Shown: piece by piece, positions 1 to 10,002 of the stretch
How positions within the stretch are numbered: position 1 is the first letter of the stretch
How the letters are laid out: each line of letters starts with the position of its first letter
Origin: an uncultured Rhizobium sp.
GTDB lineage: Bacteria > Pseudomonadota > Alphaproteobacteria > Rhizobiales > Rhizobiaceae
Length of the DNA: 64,000 nucleotides
Assembly: GCA_945952045.1 (NCBI GenBank)
Contig: CAMFHE010000005.1
Coordinates: forward strand, 62,001 to 126,000
Reading direction: 5' to 3'
Notes under the pieces: generated by a model
The model's input: the letters and a program-made list of their open reading frames with translations, nothing else
Told to the model about the DNA's origin: nothing
The model's database searches: none
Program-made: the position numbers and the translations under genes

Positions 1-363
1 CATGGTGAGACGCGGATCGTTCTTGCCGTCCTCGTACCAGGCGGCGACGACCGAGTTCCAGAATTCGTCGATGCGGGCGGGGTCCTTGCGTTGCTCGATC
101 TTGCCGGCGAGGCAGGCATGGTAATCGTGATCCTTGCCGACCACGCAAAAGGTTGCGCGGGCGCCGGGCTTCAGCGCCTTGACGATTTCGGAATCCGTCT
201 TGGTGTAGAACCAGATCGTATTGGTCTTGCGGTCTGTCTGGGGCGCCATCGGCTGCATCAGCAGACCGGAATTTTCGATACCGAGCATGCCGGCGTGAAT
301 CTTGTCGATTTCATCCCAGAGCTGGGCGGCGGGTGCTTCCCGCGCTTCGGTGAAACTGGCCAT
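1..363 (-). CDS. pyridoxamine 5'-phosphate oxidase-like general stress protein (partial)
   Basis: The ATG is at 363 on the minus strand and the frame stays open for 121 codons to the window edge, so the C-terminus is missing. The visible part begins MASFTEAREAPAAQLWDEI and includes GLLMQPMAP, NTIWFYTKTDSEIVKALKPG and KDHDYHACLAGKIE. This matches the split-barrel FMN-binding fold of the general stress protein 26 / PNPOx-like family. These proteins bind a flavin; most have no assigned reaction. The neighbouring yebC is divergent. Function beyond the fold is inference. Confidence 0.75.
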   Translation of the reverse strand, partial: MASFTEAREAPAAQLWDEIDKIHAGMLGIENSGLLMQPMAPQTDRKTNTIWFYTKTDSEIVKALKPGARATFCVVGKDHDYHACLAGKIEQRKDPARIDEFWNSVVAAWYEDGKNDPRLTM

Positions 364-591
364 GTCCTTGGTCCTTTCCGATTGGCATCGCGCTTGAAAA
401 CGAGGCGGAAACGGAAAATGTTCCGGGCCTGCCGCACGCGCTTCGATCCCGATTTTCAGGCAACTTTTGCCGCGATGAAGTGGGCTTCCCGCGCGGTTTG
501 TCACAATTGTCGCGCAAAACGGCTTCCCACCCCTGTCGGATTTGCTCTATAAGGCGCCATTCCGAACAAGAAGACCTGGATCAAAGGTGCC

Positions 592-1338
592 ATGGCTGGC
601 CATTCACAGTTTAAAAACATCATGCACCGCAAGGGCCGTCAGGATGCCGTGCGGTCGAAAATGTTCTCCAAGCTGGCGCGCGAAATCACCGTCGCCGCCA
701 AGACGGGCCTGCCCGACCCGACGATGAACGCGCGCCTGCGCCTGGCGATCCAGAACGCCAAGGCGCAGTCCATGCCGAAGGACAATATCGAGCGCGCCAT
801 CAAGAAGGCGGCCGGCGCCGACAGCGAGAACTATGACGAAGTTCGCTACGAAGGCTACGGCCCGGGCGGCGTCGCCGTCATCGTCGAAGCTCTGACCGAC
901 AACCGCAACCGCACCGCCTCCAATGTGCGCTCGACCTTCACCAAGGCTGGCGGCGCGCTCGGCGAAACCGGCTCGGTCTCGTTCTCTTTCGATCACGTTG
1001 GTGAAATCACCTACAAGCTTTCGGTTGGCGACGCCGATGCGGTGATGGAAGCGGCAATCGAAGCCGGCGCCGACGACGTGACCACCGACGAGGAAGGCCA
1101 CACGATCATCTGCGGCTTCGAAGCCATCGGTGACGTTTCCAAGGCGCTCGAGGCGACGCTCGGCGAAGCCGAAACCGTCAAGGCCATCTGGAAGGCGCAG
1201 AACACAGTGCCGGTCGATGAAGAAAAGGCGCAGTCGCTGATGAAGCTGATCGACAGCCTCGAAGACGACGACGACGTCCAGAACGTCTATACCAATTTCG
1301 AGGTGTCGGACGAAGTCATGGCGAAGCTCTCGGCTTAA
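592..1338 (+). CDS. YebC/PmpR family DNA-binding regulator / translation factor
   Basis: 248 residues, the usual family length. It opens with the family signature [19 protein letters not shown] and has the conserved stretches [20 protein letters not shown] and [14 protein letters not shown]. The C-terminal third is acidic ([14 protein letters not shown]). Family members are cytoplasmic three-domain proteins reported either as transcriptional regulators or as factors that relieve ribosome stalling. In many proteobacteria yebC lies upstream of ruvC; here ruvC is about 3.6 kb away, with two minus-strand genes between them. The start is the first ATG that gives the canonical N-terminus. Confidence 0.95.
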   Translation: MAGHSQFKNIMHRKGRQDAVRSKMFSKLAREITVAAKTGLPDPTMNARLRLAIQNAKAQSMPKDNIERAIKKAAGADSENYDEVRYEGYGPGGVAVIVEALTDNRNRTASNVRSTFTKAGGALGETGSVSFSFDHVGEITYKLSVGDADAVMEAAIEAGADDVTTDEEGHTIICGFEAIGDVSKALEATLGEAETVKAIWKAQNTVPVDEEKAQSLMKLIDSLEDDDDVQNVYTNFEVSDEVMAKLSA

Positions 1339-1362
1339 GCCGGCTTCTCCGCATGTCATGAA

Positions 1363-1400
1363 AAGGCCCGGCCGTCTCCGCGACGGTCGGGCCTTCTGTT
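1363..1400. terminator. bidirectional terminator between yebC and the LLM gene
   Basis: A 14 bp stem (1363-1376 with 1382-1395, one G-T wobble, 5-base loop) is rich in GC and flanked by AAAA on the left and a T-rich run on the right. It lies between the convergent stops of yebC and the flavin-dependent oxidoreductase, so it can serve both. Confidence 0.8.
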
Positions 1401-1401
1401 T

Positions 1402-2406
1402 TCAGGCCGCTGCCGCCTTGGCCGCGTCGCGCACTTCGGCAAACAGCTCCAGCGAGCGTAGCCGCGCCTCGACGTCGTGGATCGGCATCGAGACGATCAC
1501 CTCGTCCGCACCCGTCGCAGAGGTAAAGCGGTCGAGATGGTTTGCTATCGTCGCCTTGGAACCGACGGCGGCGTAGCGCAGCGTATGCTCGACATTGATC
1601 CGCTCCTGCTCGCTCCAGATCGCATCCATGTCGCGCACCGGCCTTGGGAATTGCGTGCGGATGTTGCGACGCAGATTGACGAATTGCTGCTGCGACGAGG
1701 TGAACATGTAGCGCGCTTCCTCGTCGGTTTCCGCAGCCACGCCCATGATGCCGGCCATCACATAGGGACGGTCAAGCTCCTCCGATGGCGTGAAGCGCTC
1801 GCGATAGACGGAGATTGCATCGAGCAGCAGGTCCGGCGCGAAATGCGAAGCGAAGGCATAAGGAAGGCCGAGCATGGCGGCGAGATGGGCGCTGTACATG
1901 CTCGATCCCAGCAGCCAGATCGGCACGTTGGAATTGGCGCCAGGTACGGCGAGGATCGCCTGGTTTTCGACCGGCTTTCCCAGCAATTGCTTCAGCTCCA
2001 GAATATCCTGCGGGAAACTCTGCGCGCCGGCGTCGAGATTGCGGCGCAGCGCCTGCGCGGTGCGCATGTCGGTGCCGGGCGCGCGGCCGAGACCGAGATC
2101 GATGCGGCCCGGAAACAGCGCTTCCAGCGTGCCGAACTGTTCGGCGATAACAAGCGGCGAATGGTTCGGCAGCATGATGCCACCCGAACCAAGGCGGATT
2201 TTCGAGGTCGCCGCGCCGACATGGGCGATGACGACCGAGGTCGCGGCGCTGGCGATGCCCGGCATGCCGTGATGTTCGGCCAGCCAGAAGCGGGCATAAC
2301 CCAACTCTTCCGCCTTGCGGGCCATGCGGCGCGTGTCGTCCAGCGCCTTCGTCAGCGTGCTGCCTTCGGCAACCGGCGAGAGATCGAGAATGGAAAGGCT
2401 GACCAT
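1402..2406 (-). CDS. LLM-class flavin-dependent oxidoreductase (MsnO8-like)
   Basis: 334 residues with the bacterial-luciferase-like TIM barrel. Visible signatures are [17 protein letters not shown] near residue 40, [22 protein letters not shown], and [17 protein letters not shown]. These are typical of the single-subunit MsnO8-like branch that uses FMNH2/F420-type cofactors. The substrate cannot be told from sequence. The gene is monocistronic and convergent with yebC. Another gene, a chemoreceptor, lies behind it on the same strand but has its own strong terminator. Confidence 0.88.
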   Translation of the reverse strand: MVSLSILDLSPVAEGSTLTKALDDTRRMARKAEELGYARFWLAEHHGMPGIASAATSVVIAHVGAATSKIRLGSGGIMLPNHSPLVIAEQFGTLEALFPGRIDLGLGRAPGTDMRTAQALRRNLDAGAQSFPQDILELKQLLGKPVENQAILAVPGANSNVPIWLLGSSMYSAHLAAMLGLPYAFASHFAPDLLLDAISVYRERFTPSEELDRPYVMAGIMGVAAETDEEARYMFTSSQQQFVNLRRNIRTQFPRPVRDMDAIWSEQERINVEHTLRYAAVGSKATIANHLDRFTSATGADEVIVSMPIHDVEARLRSLELFAEVRDAAKAAAA

Positions 2407-2466
2407 GATGATGTTCCCAGGAAAATAAGCGTTGCTTCCTATTTAGGAAGCCAAAGCCCGCAAACA

Positions 2467-2505
2467 AAATCGCCGCGCGACATTTTTGATGTCGCGCGGC
2501 GATTT
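2467..2505 (-). terminator. terminator of the chemoreceptor gene
   Basis: A perfect 17 bp inverted repeat (2467-2483 and 2489-2505, 5-base loop). On the minus strand it is followed by a T-containing run. It sits just past the stop of the chemoreceptor gene at 2529. Confidence 0.8.
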
Positions 2506-2528
2506 GATGAACAGGGGAGGGCGGATGC

Positions 2529-4811
2529 CTACCCCGCCATGCGCCAGCGCTCCTCGGCCAGCACGAACTGGCCGAGTTGGCGGTCCATCTCGCCGGCTTC
2601 GCTGGCAAGGCGATGGATGGCGCTGGTCGTATCCTGCACCATGGCGGCGTTCTGGCGGGTCATGCCGTCCAGCTCGGAAACGACGCCGTTGACGGCGCGC
2701 AGGGTCTCTGCCTCGTCCCGGGTCGAGGCCATGATTTCGCGGATGCGGGCATCGATGGCCTCCACCTGATCGCCGATGTTTTTCAGCGCGTTGCCGGCCT
2801 TTTCGACCAGCGACACGCCGGTCTCGACCTCGGCGGTGGATTTCTTCAAGAGCTCGGAAATCTGGTGCGCGGCGGTGGATGAGCGTTGCGCCAACTCGCG
2901 CACTTCCTGGGCGACGACGGCGAAACCCTTGCCGCTTTCGCCGGCGCGCGCCGCCTCGACCCCGGCATTCAGCGCCAGGAGATTGGTCTGGAAGGCAATG
3001 TCGTCGATGACGTCGATGATCTGGTTGATCTGGCGCGACGAGGTCTGGATGGCTTCCATGGCCGAGATGGTGTCGGTCATGATCTTGCCGCTTTGAAGCG
3101 CGTCGGAGCGGGCCGCGGCGGCGATCTTTTCCGCCTGGCTGCCGCGCTCGATCTGCGAGCGCACAGCCTGCGAAATCGCGCCGATGGCGGTGACCGTCTC
3201 GGTGATCGAGGCGGCCTGCCGTTCGGTGCGCTGGGCGAGCTGGTCGGCGCCGCCACGCATTTCCTCGGAATCGCGATGGACAGCCAGCGAATTGCCGCCG
3301 ATGGCCGACAGCGTCTGGCGCAGCGTCTCGATGGCATGGTTGAAATTGACGCGCAGCGGTTCGAGTGCCGGCGGGAACTGGCCGTCGATGCGGTAAACGA
3401 GATTGCCGCCGGCGAGATTGCTCAGCCCATTGTCGATCTCGGCGACGACGCGCTGCAACTGCTGCGCCTCGGCCTCGCGTTCGGCGAGGCGTTGCAGGCG
3501 CTCGGCCTCGGTGCGTTCGCGGTTCTCGATGCCGGCGGCTTCGAGATGGCGCTGCTCGGTCAGCGAGCGGCGGAAACTTTCCAGCGCCCGCGCCAGCGTG
3601 CCGATCTCGTCCTTGCGGCTCTGGTTGCCGATCTCGACGTCGAGCCTGCCGGCGGCGACGGCTTCCGTCAGCCCGGCGAGACGGGCGAGCGGCGCGAACA
3701 TGCGGTTTGCAAAGATGCTGACCACCAGCGCCAGCAGCGCCAGCCCGATCAGCCCGCTGACGACCAGCAGGCCGGCAAGTTGCAGCGAACCGGCTTCCAG
3801 CTCCGAACGCAGAAGGCTCTCGACCACCAGCATGGTTTCGCCGCCATAATCGACCGAACGGGCATAGCTGCGGGCGGCGCCATCGGCGCGGGTGAAATCG
3901 GTGACGGTCATCGCTTCCGCTGCGGCTGTAGCCGTATCGACGGCAGCCGCTTCGATACCGGTCAGGCGGCCGTCCGCGTCAAGGCCGATGGCGCTGCCCG
4001 CGCTGACGATGGCCGAGCGTTCCGAACTTTGCGGATCGATGCCCTTGGCAAGGATGGCGGCGATCAGGTCGTTGCGCACCTGGAACAGAATGACGCCCTT
4101 CGGCGCGCCCATCTTGATGACAGGAATGCCGAAGAAGATGCCGGGCTCCTTGCCGGCGGCATCGGCCTTCAGGCCGGAAAAGCCGGCCTGTGCCTGATCG
4201 TCGCTGGCTTTCGCCGCATTGTCGGCGGCGCGGCGGAAGGCATTGCCGAGCGCGGTGGACGCCAGTTCCCCGGAGGCGACGTTGCGGGCGAAGGCATCGC
4301 TCTTGCGGTAGGAATAGATGATGTTGCCGTCCATGTCGGCGATCATCAGGTCGCTGAAGGCGGAACCCTTGAGGTAGCCGGCCACTTCCGGCTGCGCCTT
4401 CTCATGCGTGGAGTAATAGAAGCCGCTCGGTCCTTCCGGTTTCACCAACGCGGCGCGGTCGGCATTGGCGTTCTTGGTGATGAAGACATCGATCAGTTCC
4501 TTGCCGGCATTGCCGGAATTTTTCTCGATGGTCTTCCAGCCGCTGCGGAAGGAAGTGATCGCCATCTGCAGCGACTCGATGCGGGCGATGGAGACCGCCT
4601 GGCCTTCCATCTGCGCCAGCTGGTCGCGCAGCATGTCGCCGCGGAAGGTCAGCACGCCCTTCATCGATTGCAGCTTCTCGCTCTGGAAGATGCCGCTGCT
4701 GCCGATATAGGCGGTGACGTTCAGCACGCCGACCGAGACGACGGTCAAAAGCAGAAAGATCGCCGTGACCTTGAAGGCCAGAGAATGTCGTGTCTTGTGC
4801 ATGGTTCCCAT
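2529..4811 (-). CDS. methyl-accepting chemotaxis protein
   Basis: 760 residues. A signal-anchor helix (about 12-34) is followed by a large periplasmic sensor part, a second membrane segment (about 344-369), a HAMP domain (FAPLARLAGLTEAVAAGRLDVE) and the cytoplasmic coiled-coil signalling domain. The conserved hairpin tip, with IAFQTNLLALNAGVEAARAG and GFAVVAQEVRELA, lies at about 602-640. The C-terminus lacks a CheR-binding pentapeptide. The protein would signal to CheA/CheW; the ligand is unknown. No che genes are nearby, so it is a stand-alone receptor. A near-CtrA box lies 57-71 bases upstream of the start. Confidence 0.95.
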   Translation of the reverse strand: MGTMHKTRHSLAFKVTAIFLLLTVVSVGVLNVTAYIGSSGIFQSEKLQSMKGVLTFRGDMLRDQLAQMEGQAVSIARIESLQMAITSFRSGWKTIEKNSGNAGKELIDVFITKNANADRAALVKPEGPSGFYYSTHEKAQPEVAGYLKGSAFSDLMIADMDGNIIYSYRKSDAFARNVASGELASTALGNAFRRAADNAAKASDDQAQAGFSGLKADAAGKEPGIFFGIPVIKMGAPKGVILFQVRNDLIAAILAKGIDPQSSERSAIVSAGSAIGLDADGRLTGIEAAAVDTATAAAEAMTVTDFTRADGAARSYARSVDYGGETMLVVESLLRSELEAGSLQLAGLLVVSGLIGLALLALVVSIFANRMFAPLARLAGLTEAVAAGRLDVEIGNQSRKDEIGTLARALESFRRSLTEQRHLEAAGIENRERTEAERLQRLAEREAEAQQLQRVVAEIDNGLSNLAGGNLVYRIDGQFPPALEPLRVNFNHAIETLRQTLSAIGGNSLAVHRDSEEMRGGADQLAQRTERQAASITETVTAIGAISQAVRSQIERGSQAEKIAAAARSDALQSGKIMTDTISAMEAIQTSSRQINQIIDVIDDIAFQTNLLALNAGVEAARAGESGKGFAVVAQEVRELAQRSSTAAHQISELLKKSTAEVETGVSLVEKAGNALKNIGDQVEAIDARIREIMASTRDEAETLRAVNGVVSELDGMTRQNAAMVQDTTSAIHRLASEAGEMDRQLGQFVLAEERWRMAG

Positions 4812-4867
4812 CTGTGCCGGCTTTGTCGCGTCGCAGCTTTAGTGTCGGACATGTTCGGCGCGCATCC

Positions 4868-4882
4868 TTAATTCCCCGTAAA
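4868..4882 (-). promoter_or_regulatory. near-match CtrA box upstream of the chemoreceptor
   Basis: TTAA-N7-TAAA reads as TTTA-N7-TTAA on the minus strand, one mismatch from the alphaproteobacterial CtrA consensus TTAA-N7-TTAA. It lies 57 bases upstream of the chemoreceptor start. A single near match is weak evidence. Confidence 0.3.
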
Positions 4883-4961
4883 TGACTGGGGATGGCGGAG
4901 GATGTTTCTGATTTGTTCACATTTGTCTGGCACAGATCGGCAAGGATGGATAGGATTGGCC

Positions 4962-5480
4962 ATGCAGAACACGATTCGAATCATCGGGATCGATCCCGGC
5001 TTGCGGCGCACCGGCTGGGGGGTGATCGAGGCGCTCGGCAATTCCCTGCGTTTCGTCGCCTCGGGCACGGTGACCTCGGATGGGGAGGCGGATCTGGCCT
5101 CGCGGCTTTGCCAGCTGCATGACGGCCTTGCCGACATCATTCACGCGCACAAGCCCGACGAGGCCGCGGTCGAGCAGACCTTCGTCAACAAGGATGCGGT
5201 GGCGACGCTGAAGCTCGGCCAGGCGCGCGGCGTCGCCATGCTGGTTCCAGCTCGCGCCGGCCTGCCGGTGGCCGAATATGCGCCGAATGCGGTCAAGAAG
5301 GCGGTGATCGGCGTCGGCCACGGCGAAAAGCAGCAGATCCACATGATGCTAAAAATCCTGATGCCGAAGGCCACCTTCAAGGGCAACGACGCCGCCGACG
5401 CGCTGGCGATCGCCATTTGCCACGCCCATAATCGCGGCGCCGCGCGTCTGCGCATGGCGGCGCTGGCGGCGAGCGCATGA
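4962..5480 (+). CDS. ruvC: crossover junction endodeoxyribonuclease RuvC
   Basis: 172 residues. The ATG at 4962 gives [20 protein letters not shown], the standard RuvC N-terminus; an upstream extension in frame would add 20 unrelated residues. The acidic catalytic residues are visible: Asp11 in GIDPG, Glu71 in AAVEQTF and the C-terminal Asp pair in [11 protein letters not shown]. RuvC is a dimer that cuts Holliday junctions symmetrically after RuvAB branch migration. ruvA starts 39 bases after its stop, and ruvB follows. Confidence 0.97.
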   Translation: MQNTIRIIGIDPGLRRTGWGVIEALGNSLRFVASGTVTSDGEADLASRLCQLHDGLADIIHAHKPDEAAVEQTFVNKDAVATLKLGQARGVAMLVPARAGLPVAEYAPNAVKKAVIGVGHGEKQQIHMMLKILMPKATFKGNDAADALAIAICHAHNRGAARLRMAALAASA

Positions 5481-5519
5481 TGAGACCTATTCCTTGATTT
5501 CTGTTGGGGGCATTTTTTG

Positions 5520-6137
5520 ATGATCGGCAAGCTCAAGGGCACGATCGAGGAGATCGGCGACGATTACGTGCTGGTGGACGTCCACGGCGTCTGTTATGTC
5601 GCCCATTGTTCCAGCCGCGCCCTGTCGCGACTGGGCTCGCCAGGCGAGGCGGTGGTGCTGTTCATCGAGACCTATGTGCGCGAGGACCAGCTGAAACTGT
5701 TCGGCTTCCTCTCGGCGCTGGAGCGGGAATGGTTCAACCTGCTGCAAAGCGTGCAGGGCGTCGGCTCCAAGGTGGCGCTGGCGGTGCTGTCGACGCTGAC
5801 GCCGTCGGAGCTTGCCAATGCCATCGCGCTGCAGGACAAGGCTTCGGTGGCGCGCGCGCCGGGCGTGGGACCACGTGTTGCGACCCGCATCGTCACGGAA
5901 CTGAAGAACAAGGCTCCGGCCTTCGGCGGCGAGGCGGCGCAGAATATCGGGCTGAAGCAGGAGTTGGGCGAGGGCGTCGCACCTGCGCCGGTCGCCGATG
6001 CGGTTTCGGCGCTGACCAATCTCGGCTATTCGCGCGACCAGGCCGCCAATGCGGTGGCCGCTGCGCTGAAGAACGCGGGCGAGGGTGCGGACAGCGCCAA
6101 GCTCATTCGTCTAGGGTTGAAGGAATTGTCGCGCTGA
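5520..6137 (+). CDS. ruvA: Holliday junction branch migration protein RuvA
   Basis: 205 residues from the ATG at 5520 (a TTG directly before it would add one residue). The protein opens [20 protein letters not shown], with the N-terminal OB fold, then helix-hairpin-helix elements ([20 protein letters not shown] and [19 protein letters not shown]). The C-terminal RuvB-binding domain ([16 protein letters not shown]) comes after a flexible linker. RuvA tetramers hold the four-way junction and load RuvB. Confidence 0.97.
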   Translation: MIGKLKGTIEEIGDDYVLVDVHGVCYVAHCSSRALSRLGSPGEAVVLFIETYVREDQLKLFGFLSALEREWFNLLQSVQGVGSKVALAVLSTLTPSELANAIALQDKASVARAPGVGPRVATRIVTELKNKAPAFGGEAAQNIGLKQELGEGVAPAPVADAVSALTNLGYSRDQAANAVAAALKNAGEGADSAKLIRLGLKELSR

Positions 6138-6282
6138 TCTTCGAGCGTCCCGTTAAAGTTTCCGGATAGGCTTGTTGGCGAAAACCGATTTCGGTTTGCG
6201 GTTCGATGGTCTAGAACGGCGGTGTTTTCAAAATGAAACCGATGTTTGCGAAATCGCAACAACGGTCGCGAGGCGAAGCTTC

Positions 6283-7326
6283 ATGAGTGATGCAGACCGG
6301 CTCATTTCGCCGGAAAAGCGCGGCGAGGATCTGGATACGGCGCTGCGGCCGCAGACGCTGGACGATTTCACCGGCCAGGCGGAGGCGCGCGCCAACCTGA
6401 AGATCTTCATCGAGGCGGCGAAGAACCGTGGCGAGGCGCTCGACCATGTGCTGTTCGTCGGCCCGCCCGGCCTCGGCAAGACGACGCTGGCGCAGATCAT
6501 GGCCAAGGAACTCGGCGTCAACTTTCGCTCGACCTCCGGCCCCGTGATTGCCAAGGCCGGCGATCTCGCCGCCCTGCTCACCAATCTCGAAGAACGCGAC
6601 GTACTGTTCATCGACGAAATCCATCGCCTCAACCCAGCGGTCGAAGAAATCCTCTATCCGGCGATGGAGGACTTTCAACTCGACCTGATCATCGGCGAGG
6701 GGCCGGCGGCGCGTTCGGTGAAGATCGACTTGTCGAAATTCACGCTGGTCGCCGCCACTACCCGTCTCGGCCTGCTGACAACGCCGCTGCGCGACCGTTT
6801 CGGCATCCCGGTGCGGCTCAGCTTCTACACCGTCGACGAGCTGGAACTGATCGTGCGGCGCGGGGCGCGGCTGATGAACCTGCCGATGACCGACGGCGGC
6901 GCCCGCGAGATCGCCCGCCGCGCGCGCGGCACGCCGCGCATCGCCGGCCGCCTGCTGCGCCGCGTGCGTGATTTTGCCGAAGTGGCGCGCGCCGAGGCGG
7001 TGACGCGCGAGATCGCCGACGAGGCGCTGACCCGGCTGCTGGTCGACAATATTGGCCTCGACCAGCTCGATACGCGCTACCTCAAGATGATCGCCGTCAA
7101 TTTCGGCGGCGGCCCCGTCGGCATCGAGACCATCGCCGCCGGTCTTTCCGAGCCGCGCGACGCCATCGAGGACATCATCGAGCCCTATATGATCCAGCAG
7201 GGCCTGATCCAGCGCACTCCGCGCGGGCGCGTGTTGACGGCCAATGCCTGGAGACATCTCGGCCTGCAGCCGCCCAAGGATCTGGAGGCGGCGCAGTTCC
7301 GCCTGTTCCAGCAGGACGACGAGTGA
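6283..7326 (+). CDS. ruvB: Holliday junction branch migration helicase RuvB
   Basis: 347 residues from the ATG at 6283 ([16 protein letters not shown]); a longer frame extends upstream but has no RuvB similarity. The AAA+ ATPase core has Walker [10 protein letters not shown] at about 60-68, Walker [11 protein letters not shown], sensor-1 [18 protein letters not shown] and arginine-finger region [15 protein letters not shown]. The C-terminal winged helix ends [18 protein letters not shown]. It is the motor of the RuvAB complex. It is followed after four bases by the NUDIX gene, so they are probably cotranscribed. Confidence 0.97.
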   Translation: MSDADRLISPEKRGEDLDTALRPQTLDDFTGQAEARANLKIFIEAAKNRGEALDHVLFVGPPGLGKTTLAQIMAKELGVNFRSTSGPVIAKAGDLAALLTNLEERDVLFIDEIHRLNPAVEEILYPAMEDFQLDLIIGEGPAARSVKIDLSKFTLVAATTRLGLLTTPLRDRFGIPVRLSFYTVDELELIVRRGARLMNLPMTDGGAREIARRARGTPRIAGRLLRRVRDFAEVARAEAVTREIADEALTRLLVDNIGLDQLDTRYLKMIAVNFGGGPVGIETIAAGLSEPRDAIEDIIEPYMIQQGLIQRTPRGRVLTANAWRHLGLQPPKDLEAAQFRLFQQDDE

Positions 7327-7330
7327 TCCC

Positions 7331-7834
7331 ATGCCAAAGAGAACGCTGATCCGCCTGACCAGCGGCAAGCGCCGCTTCAACTATCGCATCGCCGGTCTCG
7401 GCTTCCGCGACGGGCATGTGCTTGTCCATCGCGCCACGCATGAGAGCTTCTGGACCTTTCCCGGCGGCCGCGCGGAAATCGGCGAGACCTCCGAGGAAAC
7501 GCTGCAGCGCGAGATGGTCGAGGAGCTCGGCGCCGAGGTCGAAGTCGGGCGACTGCTCTGGGTGGTCGAGAATTTCTTCGATTTCGAAAAGCGCCATTGG
7601 CACGAACTCGGCTTCTATTACCTGATGACGGTGCCGGAGAGTTTTCCCTTCGCGCCCGAAGGCATCGTGCATCGCGTGCAGGACGGCGACAACGATCTCG
7701 AATTCAAATGGGTGCCGGCAACGCGCGCCGCGCTCGAAGCGCTCGATATTCCGCCCTATTTCATCGCCGCCGAGATCGAGAATCTGCCGCAGCAGACGCG
7801 TCACGTCGTCTGGGATGACGGCAAGCTGCCATAA
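7331..7834 (+). CDS. NUDIX hydrolase
   Basis: 167 residues from ATG 7331, four bases after ruvB. A complete NUDIX box GX5EX7REUXEEXGU is present, read as GRAEIGETSEETLQREMVEE followed by LGA. Such enzymes hydrolyse nucleoside diphosphates linked to another group. The substrate is not predictable here, though the conserved location behind ruvB suggests a housekeeping role. The C-terminus has PPYFIAAEIENLP. Confidence 0.9.
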   Translation: MPKRTLIRLTSGKRRFNYRIAGLGFRDGHVLVHRATHESFWTFPGGRAEIGETSEETLQREMVEELGAEVEVGRLLWVVENFFDFEKRHWHELGFYYLMTVPESFPFAPEGIVHRVQDGDNDLEFKWVPATRAALEALDIPPYFIAAEIENLPQQTRHVVWDDGKLP

Positions 7835-7900
7835 AGTCGGCCAACCCCTATGGAATCTGGCGAACCTCGAAAGACAGGGGCGTTGCCTCAAGGAGTGAGC

Positions 7901-8353
7901 ATGACGGAAATTCCGACCCATCTCAGCGGCGAACTGAGCGAAGCCGGCCACAGGCTGGTGCAGCGGGTGTATTATGAAGACACTGATTTCTCCGGCCTCG
8001 TTTACCATGCTCGCTACCTGCATTTCCTCGAGCGCGGCCGCACCGATTATCTGCGCTGTCTCGGCGTGGAACAGAGCCGACTCGTCAGTATCGACGAGGA
8101 GGGGCTGGTCTTCGTCGTGCATCGCATGGAAATCGACTTCAAGAGCCCGGCGCGCATGGACGATATCGTCACCGTGCTGACCTGGACGGAAAAGGCCGGC
8201 GGGGCGAAGCTGGTGCTCGGCCAGCAGATTTTGCGCGGCGAGACGCCGCTGATCGCCGCCCGCGTCACCATCGCCGTCATCAATGCCAGCGGCCGTCCGC
8301 GCCGTTTGCCGGATGGATTGTCGGCGCAGTTCCAGGCGCGCGCCGCCGTTTGA
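7901..8353 (+). CDS. ybgC: tol-pal system-associated acyl-CoA thioesterase YbgC
   Basis: 150 residues. ATG 7901 is preceded by a clear AAGGAG ribosome site; a longer in-frame start lacks one. The 4HBT hot-dog fold signature YYEDTDFSGLVYHARYLHFL carries the catalytic Asp, followed by ERGRTDYLR. YbgC hydrolyses acyl-CoA thioesters and is almost always the first gene of the tol-pal cluster. Here tolQ starts 390 bases later, a gap larger than in many genomes. Confidence 0.93.
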   Translation: MTEIPTHLSGELSEAGHRLVQRVYYEDTDFSGLVYHARYLHFLERGRTDYLRCLGVEQSRLVSIDEEGLVFVVHRMEIDFKSPARMDDIVTVLTWTEKAGGAKLVLGQQILRGETPLIAARVTIAVINASGRPRRLPDGLSAQFQARAAV

Positions 8354-8743
8354 GGCGCATATTTTTGCGTTGCAGCGAAGGCCTGCGACCCCTCGGCTCT
8401 TGCAAATAAAACTAAACCGTGAAAGTAAAGTTTTGTGGCGCAAGCCGCACCCGGAACGATCGGGGACATTACTGGACCCGCCGGCCGCGCCATGAAACGG
8501 CGCCGACCGGCCCTGCTGTCGCGGACGCTAACACTCTTTTAACGATAATAGTGTCTTACTGGCCCTGTAAGGATATTGTGCGCCGCACGCCTTCCTTTAA
8601 CCAAATTTGACAGCAAGAAGGCGAGGCTAAAGCTTTCGCTTGGACCAAGGTGACCAGCAGTCGCGGCCGGGTGCTTTCTTGCAGGTTTACTTTGGAGCCG
8701 CCCGGTCAAGAGCCGGGCGTTTGGATTCGGGGATTTTACATCT
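8354..8743 (+). other. ybgC-tolQ intergenic region, likely tolQ promoter
   Basis: 390 bases without a convincing gene. It is A/T-richer than its flanks and contains several TTTAAC motifs and a TTGACA hexamer at 8607-8612 with only a poor -10 partner (near CTAAAG at 8627). A GC hairpin (8699-8705 with 8713-8719) sits 25-45 bases before tolQ. The separate promoter for tolQRA is inference from the gap. Confidence 0.4.
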
Positions 8744-9463
8744 ATGGAACAGGTTGCATTGGAAGCAGCGACGCACGACGTGAGCCTCTTGGGCCTCTTC
8801 ATGCAGGCTGGCTTTATCGTGAAGCTGGTGATGATCGGGCTGCTCGGTGCGTCGGTCTGGACTTGGGCGATCGCCATCGACAAGTATGTGAACTTCAGCC
8901 GTGCGCGGCGGCAGTTCGACCAGTTCGAGCAGGTTTTCTGGTCGGGCCAGTCGCTGGAAGAGCTGTATCGCACGCTGTCCGAGCGCCAGAATCACGGTCT
9001 TTCGGCGATCTTCGTCTCGGCGATGCGTGAGTGGAAGAAGAGCTTCGAGCGCGGTGCGCGCTCGCCCATCGGCCTGCAGATGCGTATCGACCGGGCGATG
9101 GACGTGACGCTGGCGCGTGAATCCGAACATCTGGTCGCGCGGCTGTCGTCGCTGGCGACAATCGGTTCGGCCGGCCCCTTCGTCGGCCTGTTCGGCACGG
9201 TTATCGGTATCATGACCTCGTTCCAGGCGATCGCCGGCTCGAAGTCGACCAACCTCGCAGTCGTCGCGCCCGGTATCGCCGAAGCGCTGCTCGCAACGGC
9301 CATCGGCCTTGTCGCCGCTATTCCCGCCGTTATCGCCTACAACAAGTTCTCTGGCGACGCCGGCAAGCTGACGGCGCGCATGGAAGGCTTTGCCGACGAA
9401 TTCTCCGCGATCCTGTCGCGTCAGATCGACGAGAAGCTGCAGCCGCGCGCGGCCGCCCAGTAA
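8744..9463 (+). CDS. tolQ: Tol-Pal inner-membrane protein TolQ
   Basis: 239 residues with three membrane segments: about 20-40 ([21 protein letters not shown]), about 140-165 ([16 protein letters not shown]) and about 180-200 ([20 protein letters not shown]). The last two have the conserved ExbB/MotA/TolQ channel residues. It forms the proton-driven TolQR stator that energises TolA for outer-membrane constriction during division. tolR begins 25 bases after its stop. Confidence 0.96.
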   Translation: MEQVALEAATHDVSLLGLFMQAGFIVKLVMIGLLGASVWTWAIAIDKYVNFSRARRQFDQFEQVFWSGQSLEELYRTLSERQNHGLSAIFVSAMREWKKSFERGARSPIGLQMRIDRAMDVTLARESEHLVARLSSLATIGSAGPFVGLFGTVIGIMTSFQAIAGSKSTNLAVVAPGIAEALLATAIGLVAAIPAVIAYNKFSGDAGKLTARMEGFADEFSAILSRQIDEKLQPRAAAQ

Positions 9464-9487
9464 GAACCGGTACGGGGAGTTACGCGC

Positions 9488-9946
9488 ATGGGTATGAATC
9501 TCGGTGGACAGGGCGGCGGCTCGGGCGGCGGACGACGCCGTCGCGGCTCGCGCCATGGCGGGGCCATCAGCGAAATCAACGTGACGCCGCTCGTCGACGT
9601 CATGCTGGTGCTGCTCATCATCTTCATGGTGGCGGCGCCGATGATGACGGTCGGCGTGCCGATCGATCTTCCGGAAACGCAGGCCAAGCCGATGAATTCG
9701 GATACGCAGCCGATCACAGTCTCGGTCAATCCGGCCGGCGAAATCTACCTGCAGGAAAGCAAGATCGCCATCGAGGAGGTCGTGCCGAAACTCGAGGCCA
9801 TCGCCACCACCGGCTATAACGAGCGCATCTATGTGCGCGGCGACACCAATGCCGGCTACGGCACGGTGATGCAGGTCATGGCGCGCATTTCGGCCGCCGG
9901 CTTCAAGAATATCGGCCTGGTGACGCTGCAGGAACAGAGCAAGTAA
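9488..9946 (+). CDS. tolR: Tol-Pal protein TolR
   Basis: 152 residues. A glycine/arginine-rich cytoplasmic N-terminus leads to [20 protein letters not shown], the ExbD/TolR transmembrane helix with its proton-carrying Asp. A periplasmic domain follows ([27 protein letters not shown]). It partners TolQ and TolA. tolA follows after 56 bases. Confidence 0.96.
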   Translation: MGMNLGGQGGGSGGGRRRRGSRHGGAISEINVTPLVDVMLVLLIIFMVAAPMMTVGVPIDLPETQAKPMNSDTQPITVSVNPAGEIYLQESKIAIEEVVPKLEAIATTGYNERIYVRGDTNAGYGTVMQVMARISAAGFKNIGLVTLQEQSK

Positions 9947-10002
9947 CGGACAAGGTCAAAAGGCGAAGGTCGGGATAAAGGGTCGAGGCAAGTCAGGGCG
10001 TC

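Noticed and set aside
2886-4871. A 661-codon open frame on the plus strand opposite the chemoreceptor gene
   Set aside because: It is the antisense shadow of a GC-rich gene; the minus strand encodes a complete, motif-rich chemoreceptor.
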